A DNA stretch of 64,000 nucleotides from Verrucomicrobiaceae bacterium (lineage in GTDB: Bacteria > Verrucomicrobiota > Verrucomicrobiia > Verrucomicrobiales > Verrucomicrobiaceae). The stretch lies in NCBI GenBank assembly GCA_016795365.1, contig JAEUHN010000032.1, positions 1-64,000 of the forward strand, given 5' to 3'. Position numbers and translations under genes: made by a program. Below the pieces are notes generated by a model that saw only the letters and a program-made list of their open reading frames with translations, ran no database searches and was not told where the DNA came from. Shown here piece after piece: positions 18,464 through 27,521 of the stretch (its first letter is position 1; each line of letters begins with the position of its first letter).

Positions 18464-20050
18464 ATGAAGTTCACAGCCCCATTCGCAGATCCCCTCATGA
18501 GCACGCCTTCACCCCTCCCAGACGACGCAGAGTTCTCGCGTCGCGGCTTCCTGAAAACCTCAGCCACGGCGGCGTTTGGTTCTGGCATCGCCTTCGCCCA
18601 GACATCCCGAGGTCAACCCGCCCCTGCATCCAAGTCCACCATCATCGCGATGGAGAATGCGAGACCCGGTTCACTCGACTGGCAGTTGACCCGCGTGCGC
18701 CTGGACAAGACCGGTGGCTTTCGCTCGCCGGACATCGAAGGCTACTGCTCGCACCAGTCTGTGAAGGCGGGCGAGAAGCTGGACATCTTCGTCAACACCA
18801 AGGCCAAACGTTTCACCCTGGAAATCTTCCGCACCGGCTACTATGGCGGCTGCGGCGCACGACTGATGAGCACGCTCGGACCCTTCGATGGCAAGGCACA
18901 GACGATCCCGAAGCCGGTGGGCGACAAACGCCTCGTCGAATGCCGTTGGGAGCCTGCCACGACGATCACCATTCCAAGTGACTGGGTGAGCGGTGTTTAC
19001 CTCGGGCGTCTGACCACCATTCCAGACTCCGCAGACGAACCTTACTGGCAGAGCTATGTGGTCTTCATCGTGAAGGATGAACGTCCGGCGGACATACTCG
19101 TGCAGTGCAGCGACAACACCTGGCAGGCCTACAATCGCTGGCCGGACAACTACTCCGTTTACACCGATCCACGCGGCAATCAGGGTCCATGGTCCGAGGT
19201 GAGCTTCGACCGCCCTTATGCGAAATATGCGCAGATCTATGAGAACCCGCAGTCTCTCGGCTCCGGCGAATGGCTGTGCTTTGAGTTCCCGATGGCTTAC
19301 TGGCTGGAGCAGCATGGCTACGACGTGAGCTACTGCTCCAACAGCGATCTCATGACGCCAGACCGAGGGCTGAAATGCAAGGCCTTCCTCAGTGTGGGTC
19401 ACGACGAATACTGGGACATTCGCCAGTATCACAGCGTGGTGAAGATGCGCGATGCGGGCGTGAACCTGCTCTTCTTTTCTGGCAATGCTGTGTGCTGGGT
19501 GACACCGATGCGCGCAGGATTCGATGGCCGAGAGAACCGCATCATGTTCCGCGGTGGTCCTTATGGAGGCGACTACAAGTATGCCGTGGATCGCGAAGCG
19601 CAGTGTGGCCCCTTCCCTGAGCGTGGACCCGATGAAGGCTACCTGATGGGTGCACGCAATATCGACCCTGTGAATGGTGGCGGCGACTGGGTGTGCGCCA
19701 AGCCGGAGCATTGGATCTTCGAAGGCACTGGCATGAAGAAAGGCGACACCATTCCTGGACTCATCGGCTGGGAGTATCATGGCGATCCTCCGGCAATCGA
19801 AGGACTCGAAGTGGTAGGTGCAGGCACCGCGTTCCAGGGCGGAAAGGTGCCGCAGCAGTGGGCGGCCACGATTTATCCCGGGCCGAAGGGCAACTTCGTT
19901 TTCAATGCCTCGACCATCTTCTGGTGCCAGGGACTGAGCCATCCACCAGGGCACATGCTGCCATGGTCGCACTGGTCACGCCCGCATGGTCCCGACGAAC
20001 GCGTGCAGCGCATCACGCGCAATCTCGTGGACCGCGCAGTCAAGGGATAG
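18464..20050 (+). CDS. N,N-dimethylformamidase large-subunit-like protein with Tat leader
   Basis: A 528-residue protein. A twin-arginine leader (FSRRGFLKTSATAAFGSGIAFA) lies at residues 24-45; a second ATG at 18497 would shorten the N-region, but the first has the better upstream purine stretch. The body matches the C-terminal beta-subunit domain of N,N-dimethylformamidase, with FRTGYYGGCGA, TWQAYNRWPDNYS, FLSVGHDEYWD and FFSGNAVCW. In the known enzyme this domain holds the mononuclear iron site that hydrolyses dimethylformamide; the PVC versions are widespread and their substrate is unknown. It ends 3 bases before the convergent kelch gene. Confidence 0.8.
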   Translation: MKFTAPFADPLMSTPSPLPDDAEFSRRGFLKTSATAAFGSGIAFAQTSRGQPAPASKSTIIAMENARPGSLDWQLTRVRLDKTGGFRSPDIEGYCSHQSVKAGEKLDIFVNTKAKRFTLEIFRTGYYGGCGARLMSTLGPFDGKAQTIPKPVGDKRLVECRWEPATTITIPSDWVSGVYLGRLTTIPDSADEPYWQSYVVFIVKDERPADILVQCSDNTWQAYNRWPDNYSVYTDPRGNQGPWSEVSFDRPYAKYAQIYENPQSLGSGEWLCFEFPMAYWLEQHGYDVSYCSNSDLMTPDRGLKCKAFLSVGHDEYWDIRQYHSVVKMRDAGVNLLFFSGNAVCWVTPMRAGFDGRENRIMFRGGPYGGDYKYAVDREAQCGPFPERGPDEGYLMGARNIDPVNGGGDWVCAKPEHWIFEGTGMKKGDTIPGLIGWEYHGDPPAIEGLEVVGAGTAFQGGKVPQQWAATIYPGPKGNFVFNASTIFWCQGLSHPPGHMLPWSHWSRPHGPDERVQRITRNLVDRAVKG

Positions 20051-20053
20051 CCA

Positions 20054-21049
20054 TCAGGGTTTCCAATCGTCAGGCAGGTGCAGTGACCACACCTCGTTCG
20101 AGAGCGGACGAGCGTGCCCGCCTGCGACCCAGAGTTTGTCTTTGAACACAAACACGGAGTGCTCATGGCGAGCCTTCCAGCAGGTCTTGGTCTCAAGGCG
20201 CTGCCAGGTCTTTCCATCGGTGCTGTGCCAGACGTCGCCGAAGTTGTCTTTCTCCTTGGACCATCCACCGAGCACCCATATGCGCCCACGATAAACCGAT
20301 GCACTGAACCACAGACGAGGAGCCCAGGGTGCGGCGTCGGTTTCACAGATCCACGTGACACCATCGGAAGATGACCACACATCATTCTTCGTGTGGTAGG
20401 TGGGCACGTAGTTGCCTCCACCGATGACATACATTCTGTCGCCCAATGTGACGGCTTGATGATAAGCACGTGGCGACCACGCAGCCTTGGCGGTCTCGAG
20501 CTTCCAGTCCTTGCCATCGGCGGAGGACCACACGTCGTTCTTCAAGCTGGTATCATTGCCGAAGTAGTAGTCCTCCGTGCCACCGAGCACCCACAAGCGC
20601 CCTCGATGCTCGAGCAAACCTCCCGCAAGTCGCGGCGACCATCCCGCCTTGTCGGTCACTTGGGTCCACTGAATGCCATCGGCGGAGAACCACACGGCAT
20701 TGCTCGCCGAGTGCCCCGGCAGCCGACCTTTATACCAACCACCCATGATCCACATGCGGTCGGAGAAGGTGAGATTCATCGGCAGATCGCTGTGCAGCCA
20801 AGGAGCTTCCAGGACGCGCTTTTGCCAGACTTTGCCATCCGATGAAGACCACACATCGCGCGGTGGCGCTTCATACGATTGGAACCATCCGCCACCGATC
20901 CAGAGCTGATCGCCAAACACCCACTCGGCCTGGGAGTCGCGTGCCTGCCATGGTGCATTGCCTTCGAGCTTCCAGTCAGGCAAGGCCTCGGCCCCGAGAC
21001 GGACGTTTGCCGCCAACATGATGATCAAGAACCAGCCGAACAATCTCAT
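20054..21049 (-). CDS. Secreted kelch-type beta-propeller protein
   Basis: A 331-residue protein with a signal peptide (MRLFGWFLIIMLAANVRLG). At least six repeats follow a pattern such as DVWSSADGKDWKLETAKAAW... followed by LGDRMYVIGG, each with the double-Gly and the Trp/Asp-rich turn of kelch or galactose-oxidase central-domain blades. One propeller would fill the whole mature length. No copper-site residues of galactose oxidase can be assigned, so a binding or scaffolding role is as likely as catalysis. Confidence 0.75.
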   Translation of the reverse strand: MRLFGWFLIIMLAANVRLGAEALPDWKLEGNAPWQARDSQAEWVFGDQLWIGGGWFQSYEAPPRDVWSSSDGKVWQKRVLEAPWLHSDLPMNLTFSDRMWIMGGWYKGRLPGHSASNAVWFSADGIQWTQVTDKAGWSPRLAGGLLEHRGRLWVLGGTEDYYFGNDTSLKNDVWSSADGKDWKLETAKAAWSPRAYHQAVTLGDRMYVIGGGNYVPTYHTKNDVWSSSDGVTWICETDAAPWAPRLWFSASVYRGRIWVLGGWSKEKDNFGDVWHSTDGKTWQRLETKTCWKARHEHSVFVFKDKLWVAGGHARPLSNEVWSLHLPDDWKP

Positions 21050-21078
21050 GAGCACAACATTGATGGTTTGAGAGAACG

Positions 21079-21897
21079 TCAGCCAACGGGACTCCAGTAG
21101 TAACCTGGAGGACCAAAGGTGAGCGGGATCTGGAGCTGTCGCTCATGATCAGGCAGTTCGTGAGGGCGCTCGCAGGGCTCGAGCAGCGCGGCACCTGCAC
21201 TGTAGAGCGCCTCCATCGACTGGCGGAAGTCCACGATGTCTGCGAGTCGTTGGTTGGCACTGGCCCAGGCCTCGTAGTGTTTGAAGGTCTGCGGGATCGG
21301 AATCATGGCGGTGCTGGAGCGCTTGCGATCCAGTTCATACCATTCCCTCAGGAGGTCGCTGGTGACCTCGGCAGCGACCGTCGGTGCTACAGACGTCTCA
21401 TCAGCATCGAGCCACGCGACGAACTGATCCAAGGTCCGCGGCACACGGCGATGGCGATTGGCCTCGGCGAAGATCCTTTGCAGGGTCTGCCGCTGTGGGG
21501 CCGAGATGGAATCCGAAGGGCGAGTTGCCTGCGCTGCGATCAATCGCCGCTTGCCACTCATTCGCCAGAACGCCTGACCACGAACCACGAGGCGTCCGAG
21601 AGCTTCCTCGAACCAAGTTCGCAACGGTTGGGGCAGCGACTTCTCGAGGCGAGCCGGCGGAACCGGTGCCTGAAGCTCCGCGATCCTTGAGGCCAAGGCA
21701 GCCGAGCACAGATCAAGCGGTGCCCGAGCTGCATACGCGGTGGTCTTGCCCTGAGTGAAGGCGAAGACCTGACCACTTTGCGCGAGGGACTCCAGTTCCT
21801 TCTTCGCCTGACCGGGCTTGGCCTTGGCCAGTCTGGCAAGTTGGACTGCAGTGAGTGGCAGCGTCTGCTGACGAAGAACTTCGAGAAGTGCGGACAT
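21079..21897 (-). CDS. Conserved hypothetical protein with N-terminal winged-helix-like region
   Basis: A 272-residue cytoplasmic protein without signal or membrane segments. Residues 1-58 (LLEVLRQQTLPLTAVQLARLAKAKPG..., then LESLAQSGQVFAF) have the helix-helix-helix-wing pattern of a winged-helix DNA-binding domain. The rest is helical and Arg-rich (RTWFEEALGRLVVRGQAFW, LLREWYELDRKRSSTAMIPI) and ends in a Pro/Gly-rich tail. I do not recognise the family. It lies 48 bases downstream of the phosphodiesterase gene on the same strand and may be co-transcribed with it. Confidence 0.6.
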   Translation of the reverse strand: MSALLEVLRQQTLPLTAVQLARLAKAKPGQAKKELESLAQSGQVFAFTQGKTTAYAARAPLDLCSAALASRIAELQAPVPPARLEKSLPQPLRTWFEEALGRLVVRGQAFWRMSGKRRLIAAQATRPSDSISAPQRQTLQRIFAEANRHRRVPRTLDQFVAWLDADETSVAPTVAAEVTSDLLREWYELDRKRSSTAMIPIPQTFKHYEAWASANQRLADIVDFRQSMEALYSAGAALLEPCERPHELPDHERQLQIPLTFGPPGYYWSPVG

Positions 21898-21945
21898 GTC
21901 GAGGTAACGAAAGCGACCGAATCAATCGAGCACCAAACGTGACGT

Positions 21946-23346
21946 TCAGAGGCCGACCTTTTGATAGCCGTGCCCTGTGACGCAATGGCTGTAGAGATGT
22001 CCAAAAACCTCGACCGCACGGATGGTGGCGGACTTGGGCAGTGACGGCAAATCGCCGATGACGACCGGCCAGTCCTGAGGATCGGCTGGACGACGTCCGT
22101 GACTGCCGCGCACCAGCATGGAATCCAGCGGGATCACGTTCATGAGCATCCTCATGCCGAGCATCTTCTTCGCAAGTTTCGCGGCGATCTTGAGCTTGGG
22201 GAACTTGATCGCTGGGTCGAGGAAGAGTTCCACAGGGTCGTAACCGCACTTGCGATGAATGTCCACGCAGCGGGCGTAGTCGGGTGCTTTGCGATCGTCG
22301 AGCCAGTAGTAATACGTGAACCAGGAATGGTCGTCAGCGATGGCGATCAAATCCCCCGAGCGCTCGTGATCAAGCCCCGCGAGGAACTTTTGCTGCTTGG
22401 CCATGACCTCTCCCACACCCGGCACAGCGGCGACCACATCGCGCACCTCGTTCATCAAGGCGGGGTCCTGGACGTAGATGTGGGCCAGCTGATGATCGGC
22501 GATGGCAAAGACTTTCGATCCGCCAAGGTCGATGGCTTCAGTGCCGAGCTCGTCTTTGATAGAGATCCATCCTTTCTCACGGAAGACGCGATTCAGATGC
22601 ACGGGCCGATCAACGTCAGTGATGCCATATTCACTGAGCAGCACCACCTTGATGTGTCGGGTCTCGTAGAACTTGATGAGATCGCCCACCACATCGTCGA
22701 TGTCGGCGAGCGTTTGAGTGATGCCCTTCATGTCGAGGCCGAGCCTCTGGAGATCGTAATCGAGGTGAGGCAGGTAAACGAGCGAGAGACTGGGCCAGTG
22801 CTTTTCCTCAACCCACTTCGCCGACTGGGCGATCCAGAGAGTCGATTTCAAGTCGGCCCCCGGACCCCAGAAGCTGGGAAAGGGAAAAGGTCCGAGGTCC
22901 TTCTTGATCCGCTCGCGCATGCCCATGGGCTGGGTGTGAACGTCGAACACCTTGCGCCCATCGGCTGGATACAAGGGGCGAGGCGTGATGGCGTAGTCGG
23001 CGGACGAATACATGTTGAACCACCAGAAGAGCTTCGCGCAGGTGAACTCGGGATCATGGCGACGAAGCGCCTCCCAGAGCTTCTCGCCGCGCACGAGGTG
23101 GTTGCTTTGCTTCCAAAAGCGATGCTCCGCATAATCGCGATCATACCAGCCATTGGCCACGATGCCGTGATCGCGTGGCGCACGTCCGGTGAGATAGGTG
23201 GACTGCACCGTGGAAGTAACAGCGGGCAAAGCGGGATCAATGGTGGCCAGCCGGTTGCGTTCCATGAACGCTCGAATCTTGGGCGTGGCATTGCCGATGA
23301 GCCTCGTGGTGAGGCCGACGACGTTGAGGACGGCGGTGCGCTGCAT
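21946..23346 (-). CDS. Alkaline-phosphatase-fold phosphodiesterase/nucleotide pyrophosphatase-like protein
   Basis: A 466-residue protein of the type I phosphodiesterase/nucleotide pyrophosphatase family. It starts with LNVVGLT and carries PAVTSTVQSTYLTGRAPRDHGIVANGW, where the Thr in VTSTVQ is the likely nucleophile region, then LLSEYGITDV and ITDVDRPVHLN as metal-site strands, and DDHSWFTYYYW. There is no signal peptide, so it acts in the cytoplasm. It resembles the EboF-type protein of ebo clusters, but no other ebo gene is nearby. The substrate is unknown. The DUF3307-like membrane gene lies just upstream on the same strand, 6 bases away. Confidence 0.75.
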   Translation of the reverse strand: MQRTAVLNVVGLTTRLIGNATPKIRAFMERNRLATIDPALPAVTSTVQSTYLTGRAPRDHGIVANGWYDRDYAEHRFWKQSNHLVRGEKLWEALRRHDPEFTCAKLFWWFNMYSSADYAITPRPLYPADGRKVFDVHTQPMGMRERIKKDLGPFPFPSFWGPGADLKSTLWIAQSAKWVEEKHWPSLSLVYLPHLDYDLQRLGLDMKGITQTLADIDDVVGDLIKFYETRHIKVVLLSEYGITDVDRPVHLNRVFREKGWISIKDELGTEAIDLGGSKVFAIADHQLAHIYVQDPALMNEVRDVVAAVPGVGEVMAKQQKFLAGLDHERSGDLIAIADDHSWFTYYYWLDDRKAPDYARCVDIHRKCGYDPVELFLDPAIKFPKLKIAAKLAKKMLGMRMLMNVIPLDSMLVRGSHGRRPADPQDWPVVIGDLPSLPKSATIRAVEVFGHLYSHCVTGHGYQKVGL

Positions 23347-23352
23347 GGAGCG

Positions 23353-23754
23353 CTAATGAACCCAGGCGGCCCAGATCGCAACCACGTAGGCGGCCTTGCT
23401 CAAGTAGTGCAGCGCCTGATCAGCATTGAAGTCGGTCTTGCCATCGCACTTCACCAGATCAATGAACCAATGGAGGATGAACTCCGCGAGGGCGAGCAAC
23501 CAGGCCATTTTCAGAGAGCCAAGGATGATCCAGACGCATCCGGCGTGAACGAGCGAGTGCGCGGTCAGCACATGAATCCACATGCTGCTCGGCTTGCCCG
23601 TGTCGGTGTCCTTGGGGACGAGATGCCGGTTTTTGTTGGTCGCCATGAACTGGCTCTGCCAGGCGAAGTCCGCGAATGCATGGCCGATGGCCAGGGCAAA
23701 GAAGAGGATGAGGCCATCCCCCCAGGACAGCGGCAGCTTCGCAAGATCAAACAT
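23353..23754 (-). CDS. DUF3307-like integral membrane protein
   Basis: A 133-residue protein from the chosen ATG (MFDLAKLPLSWGDG). The frame is open a further 94 codons upstream, but that part runs into the divergent gene at 23917 and has no coding character. Three to four hydrophobic segments are visible. The first contains ALAIGHAFADFAWQSQFMA and the second SSMWIHVLTAHSLVHAG, which are the His/Asp-containing segments typical of DUF3307. A third is LALAEFILHWFIDLVKCD. The function of the family is not known. It ends 6 bases before the phosphodiesterase gene start. Confidence 0.7.
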   Translation of the reverse strand: MFDLAKLPLSWGDGLILFFALAIGHAFADFAWQSQFMATNKNRHLVPKDTDTGKPSSMWIHVLTAHSLVHAGCVWIILGSLKMAWLLALAEFILHWFIDLVKCDGKTDFNADQALHYLSKAAYVVAIWAAWVH

Positions 23755-23916
23755 GGCTGCCAACCTGAGCGGAGGCTTTCCCCGATGCAAACGGAAAGGC
23801 GATGTTGAATTGACCATTCCCAGGACGCGGCCTTGCAAAGGCTTCTCATGGTAATCACGATGTGATTCAGGCTTCGACATTCCCCGGAGGCTGGGCTTTT
23901 TTCGGACCTCAACTTC

Positions 23917-24834
23917 ATGCCCCCGATTGGTCGCCTCACACTCGATGAATGGACCTCCCGCGCCGATGCTCATGCGGCTCGCGTGGCTCCGTGGTGCGAT
24001 GCCTTTGTGGATCGACGCAGCCGCGGCCAGAAGCATCCGGTGGATGACTTTCTCTTCACCTACTACAACTTTTCGCCGGCCAAGCTGAAGCAGTGGATGC
24101 CCTCGCTACACGAGGAGCTGGAGGTCAGCGAAGCCACTCTGGAGGCTCATCCGTGGCTGCGCAACCGCTGGACCATCATTGATGATGGCGTGCTTCGAAT
24201 GGACGCAAACAAGGTCGATGAAGCCGTGCGCCGCGCGGCGGCCTTCATCGCCAGCCTGAGCGCAAGCATCCTTGCGCGACCGGCTCGACTGCGGTGCTTC
24301 GGCCTGCATGAGTGGGCCATGGTTTATCGTCTCACGCCTGAGCAGGTCCGGCACAGCGGCTATCGTTTGCGACTGCCACCAGAGGCGATCTCGGCGTTCG
24401 TCGAGGGGCAGACGATCTGCTGCTCTCACTACGATGCTTTCCGCTTTTTCACCCCCGATGCAGCACCTTTGAACACCCTTCAGCCGACCCTCGATTCGCG
24501 CATCGACAACGAGCAAGGTGCCTGCCTGCACGCGAACATGGATCTCTACAAATGGGCTTACAAGCTGTGGCCGTGGTGTGGCTCCGACCTAATCGCCGAC
24601 ACCTTCCTCCTGGCCCTCGAAGGAAGGAATCTCGACATGCGCGCGAGCCCCTATGAGTTGAGTGACATGGGCTATAATCCGGTGCAGGTGGAGACAGAGG
24701 AAGGTCGCCAGCAATATGTGATCGAACAGCAAGCCCTGGCCGCCAAGGCCATCCCGGTGCGTGAACGCGTGAGAGAAACGGCGGCACAAATCTGCGCAAT
24801 TCCGGCATTGCCAGTCGAGGCACGTGCAGCGTAG
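23917..24834 (+). CDS. Conserved protein of the family often labelled '3-methyladenine DNA glycosylase'
   Basis: A 305-residue cytoplasmic protein. HPVDDFLFTYYNFSPAKLKQW near residues 40-60, CFGLHEWAMVYR, RLPPEAISAFVEGQ and SHYDAFRFFTPDA are characteristic of a conserved family common in Actinobacteria and found in PVC bacteria. Database entries often call it 3-methyladenine DNA glycosylase, but no helix-hairpin-helix or Alk-type fold signature is seen, so I treat the function as unknown. The conserved His, Asp and Tyr residues in those motifs look like a catalytic or metal site. A single-TM protein gene starts 9 bases downstream. Confidence 0.7.
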   Translation: MPPIGRLTLDEWTSRADAHAARVAPWCDAFVDRRSRGQKHPVDDFLFTYYNFSPAKLKQWMPSLHEELEVSEATLEAHPWLRNRWTIIDDGVLRMDANKVDEAVRRAAAFIASLSASILARPARLRCFGLHEWAMVYRLTPEQVRHSGYRLRLPPEAISAFVEGQTICCSHYDAFRFFTPDAAPLNTLQPTLDSRIDNEQGACLHANMDLYKWAYKLWPWCGSDLIADTFLLALEGRNLDMRASPYELSDMGYNPVQVETEEGRQQYVIEQQALAAKAIPVRERVRETAAQICAIPALPVEARAA

Positions 24835-24843
24835 CATCACGCC

Positions 24844-25596
24844 ATGGACACTCCTCAATCCCCCGCCCCGAAGAAAGGTCTCTCAGGTCTCGCTATCGCA
24901 GGCATCGGCTGCGGGGGCTTGATCGTGCTGGTCATCATCGCCGTCTTTGTTCTCGCAGGAAAGGCCTGCACCAAGATCAACGAAGTGGCCGGAGATTTTC
25001 AGAAGAACCCCGCCAAGGCGGCTGCCATGCTCGCTCTGAAGTTCAATCCCGAGGTCGAGGTGGTCAGCACCGACGACACCAAGAACGAGATCACCATTCG
25101 CACCAAGAAGGATGGCAAGACGATGACGATGTCCTTCGAAGACGTGGCCAATGGCAAGTTCACCATGACCGACAGTGAAGGCAAGACGGTGACCATTGAT
25201 GGATCGAATGCAGCCAATGGCGGCGGCATCGTGATGAAGGGTCCTGATGGAGAGACTGTCATCGGTGGCACCTCGACCAAACCGCTTCCAGCCTGGGTGC
25301 CGGCTTATCCTGGCCTCACCGTCCAGCAAGGGGGAATGACCTCTGAACAGAATGGCAAGGTCACAGGAGTGAGTCTGGCCGAGTCGGCTGATCCCGTGAC
25401 CAAGGTGAAGGATTTCTACGAGGCGAAGCTCAAGGAAGCCGGGTTCACCACCGAGGCCAACGTCGCATCCGTTAATGGTGCCGATTCCGCCAACGTTTCT
25501 GGCAGCAAGGACACCCCCTCACAGAAAGTGAACGTCGTCATCACGGCCACCGATGGAAAGACGACTGTGGCCATTCAATACGAAGGAGCCAAGTAA
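24844..25596 (+). CDS. Single-span membrane-anchored protein, function unknown
   Basis: A 250-residue protein. A short cytoplasmic N-terminus is followed by one strong membrane span (residues about 15-39, LAIAGIGCGGLIVLVIIAVFVLAG). The outside part has a repetitive beta-rich stretch around residues 75-140 (ITIRTKKDGKTMTMSFEDV, FTMTDSEGKTVTIDG, IVMKGPDGETVIGG) that looks like short hairpin repeats, then a compact C-terminal domain (VTKVKDFYEAKLKEAGFTTE) reminiscent of small domains for stress or lipoprotein anchoring. I do not recognise the family. The next small gene starts 1 base after the stop, so the two are an operon. Confidence 0.7.
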   Translation: MDTPQSPAPKKGLSGLAIAGIGCGGLIVLVIIAVFVLAGKACTKINEVAGDFQKNPAKAAAMLALKFNPEVEVVSTDDTKNEITIRTKKDGKTMTMSFEDVANGKFTMTDSEGKTVTIDGSNAANGGGIVMKGPDGETVIGGTSTKPLPAWVPAYPGLTVQQGGMTSEQNGKVTGVSLAESADPVTKVKDFYEAKLKEAGFTTEANVASVNGADSANVSGSKDTPSQKVNVVITATDGKTTVAIQYEGAK

Positions 25597-25597
25597 G

Positions 25598-25894
25598 ATG
25601 AAGTTACGTTACGTCGCCCTTCTCGTGCTGGTCCTCCTCGCGGCTGGCCTCGCGATCACCAACCCCAACGAGAGCCAGTATCGCGCCCATGTGCAGGAGC
25701 GTGAAGGCCTGCTGGGCACTCTGGGTCTCGGACTCGCCGACCTGCTGAGCAAGGACGCCAGCAAGGGCATTCATCGAGACAACTACTTCGTCGCCAGCAA
25801 GTTCTACATCGGCGGCGATGGGCTGCTGCCCCGGCAAGACCTTGCCTGGGGACTCGGTGGCAAGTTTTGGGAGATCGAGCAGCGGCGGAAGTAA
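25598..25894 (+). CDS. Small signal-anchored protein, DUF4359-like
   Basis: A 98-residue protein whose ATG lies 1 base after the stop of the upstream membrane protein gene. A signal peptide or anchor (MKLRYVALLVLVLLAAGLAI) is followed by TNPNESQYRAHVQ, the pattern by which DUF4359 proteins open. The C-terminal part FYIGGDGLLPRQDLAWGLGGKFWEI is short and beta-like. The assignment to DUF4359 rests on the N-terminal pattern only. No function is known. Confidence 0.6.
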   Translation: MKLRYVALLVLVLLAAGLAITNPNESQYRAHVQEREGLLGTLGLGLADLLSKDASKGIHRDNYFVASKFYIGGDGLLPRQDLAWGLGGKFWEIEQRRK

Positions 25895-25903
25895 CGCTCG
25901 CCC

Positions 25904-26452
25904 TCAGTTCAACTCGGGAGCTTCCGGCATCTTGGCGATCAGTTCATACTTCGGGCCGAGATCGACGAGAATATCGGACCATAACGACGCCGGATCGTCG
26001 GCCGTCATGATCACTGCCTGAGGCGGTGCAACGATCCAAGAACTGCGCTTCAACTCGCGTTCAAGCTGACCTTCCGACCATCCGCTGTAGCCAACGAATG
26101 CCCGGATCTCATGACCTTGTTCAAGGAAGTGCGCGGCGTCATCCACTGAGAGATGCGTGCGGCACTTGAGGGTGTTGTGCTTGTTGCTCCAGCCCAGGGA
26201 CACAAAGGACAGCTTGTCCGTGCCCACGGGTCCTCCGAGAAAGACCGGCACTCGACCAAGCGGACGCATCTCCTTGTCAGAAAGCAGATCGGCCACCGTG
26301 CGCTGAAGCGGACGATTCAGGATGTAACCAAACGCTCCTTCTTTGTCTGAATGCGCCGCGAGGTAGAGCACCGTGCGGGAGAAATTGGGATCACGCATCA
26401 ACGGAGCAGCCAGAAGAAGCGAGCCACGAAGGGAAGGACTGATCAAGGACAT
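25904..26452 (-). CDS. YqgE/AlgH family protein
   Basis: A 182-residue protein from the ATG at 26452 (MSLISPSLRGSLLLAAPLM); an in-frame TTG at the very end of the upstream gene would add 23 residues without family character. The core motifs are all present: LLLAAPLMRDPNFSRTVLYLAAHSDKEGAFGYILNRP, VFLGGPVGTDKLSFV (shown in part) and FVGYSGWSEGQLERELKR. YqgE/AlgH proteins are conserved small proteins once called transcriptional regulators; their role is not settled. It lies 65 bases after the parvulin gene and is probably in its operon. Confidence 0.9.
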   Translation of the reverse strand: MSLISPSLRGSLLLAAPLMRDPNFSRTVLYLAAHSDKEGAFGYILNRPLQRTVADLLSDKEMRPLGRVPVFLGGPVGTDKLSFVSLGWSNKHNTLKCRTHLSVDDAAHFLEQGHEIRAFVGYSGWSEGQLERELKRSSWIVAPPQAVIMTADDPASLWSDILVDLGPKYELIAKMPEAPELN

Positions 26453-26517
26453 GACGTGACCGGAAGAGGGTGTGTAAACTGATACTACGTCTGTGGACAA
26501 TCCGCGCGCGACTTCAT

Positions 26518-27408
26518 TCAATGACAGTCACAGGCTCCATTTGATGGATCCGAATCCTCGATCGCGGCCGCGGCTTTGAGTTGCTCGACGAAGGCGTTGA
26601 ACTTGGTGTCGCGAGACTCCTCGATCAGTCGGGCTCGCACGATATCCTTGATCTCTTCCAGCGGCACGGGAGCGGACGGACGCCGACCGGTGACCTTGCA
26701 GATGTGAAACCCCAACTGCGTGGTGAAGACCGGACTGATCTCTCCTTCCCGCATCGAGAAAGCGATGGTCTCGAACTCTTCCATGAACTCGCCGCGCTTG
26801 AACCAACCGAGGTCGATCTGCTGCTGCTCGTTACCCCGATGCTCCTCCGCGAGCACGGCAAAGTCTTTTCCACCCATCAGCTCTTCGCGGATCTCGCGCA
26901 TCCTGGCATACACCTCGGCCCGGCTCTTGGCCCCTTCCATGCTTTTCGTGATGTGACTCGCGCAGATATGCTCCTCGGATTTGAAAGCCTCGATGTTCTT
27001 GTCGTAGAACGCCTTCAGTTCCTCATCGGTGGGATTGGGCTCATCGCCATAGACATCGCTCAGCATCTTGTCCATGCGCACGCCGCTCGCCACGTTGCCA
27101 CGCACCAGACTCAGGTCGCGCATGGGCATGCCGATCTTGAGGAAGAACTGGTCTTCACCACCCGCTTCCTCGATCAGCTTCGCCAGCCTCGTATCGATCT
27201 CCTCATCGGACACGTCAGGAATGCGCTTCAAGGCCTCCTGATTGAGCAGCACCCGTGCCGTGATGTTGTCCTTGGCATATCCCTGAAACTCAGGATCACG
27301 CTCGCAACAGGCCACCTGCAGAGTGCGCTCGTAGTGCCCCTTGATCTGCCGGAACTCGGCTTCAATGATTTCCTCGTCGATGGTTTCGCCGTTGATGATA
27401 AGTGCCAT
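26518..27408 (-). CDS. Parvulin-type peptidyl-prolyl isomerase (PpiC/SurA-like) without signal peptide
   Basis: A 296-residue protein. The N-terminal half is a SurA-N-like helical chaperone region. The parvulin domain runs from about residue 145 to 250, with EEHICASHI, EEHRGNEQQQIDLGWFKRGEFMEEFETIAF and FTTQLGFHICKVTGRR. Unlike SurA or PrsA it has no leader, so it appears cytoplasmic. It is also unusual in Cys: VACCERDPEF near residue 35 and a C-terminal GACDCH, which could bind a metal. Upstream 113 bases separate it from the divergent carboxypeptidase gene. Confidence 0.88.
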   Translation of the reverse strand: MALIINGETIDEEIIEAEFRQIKGHYERTLQVACCERDPEFQGYAKDNITARVLLNQEALKRIPDVSDEEIDTRLAKLIEEAGGEDQFFLKIGMPMRDLSLVRGNVASGVRMDKMLSDVYGDEPNPTDEELKAFYDKNIEAFKSEEHICASHITKSMEGAKSRAEVYARMREIREELMGGKDFAVLAEEHRGNEQQQIDLGWFKRGEFMEEFETIAFSMREGEISPVFTTQLGFHICKVTGRRPSAPVPLEEIKDIVRARLIEESRDTKFNAFVEQLKAAAAIEDSDPSNGACDCH

Positions 27409-27521
27409 TCAGCACCGTGGCGGCGAGGCCGCCGAATGCAACGGCAGACTGCGATCGCACGGGTGCGACAACGGGTTTGCAAGACACGCGGCCTTGTCCC
27501 AGTTTCAGCCACCCTCCTCCA

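Noticed and set aside
21946-23346. Part of an ebo cluster
   Set aside because: The phosphodiesterase resembles EboF, but no EboA-E genes are around it.
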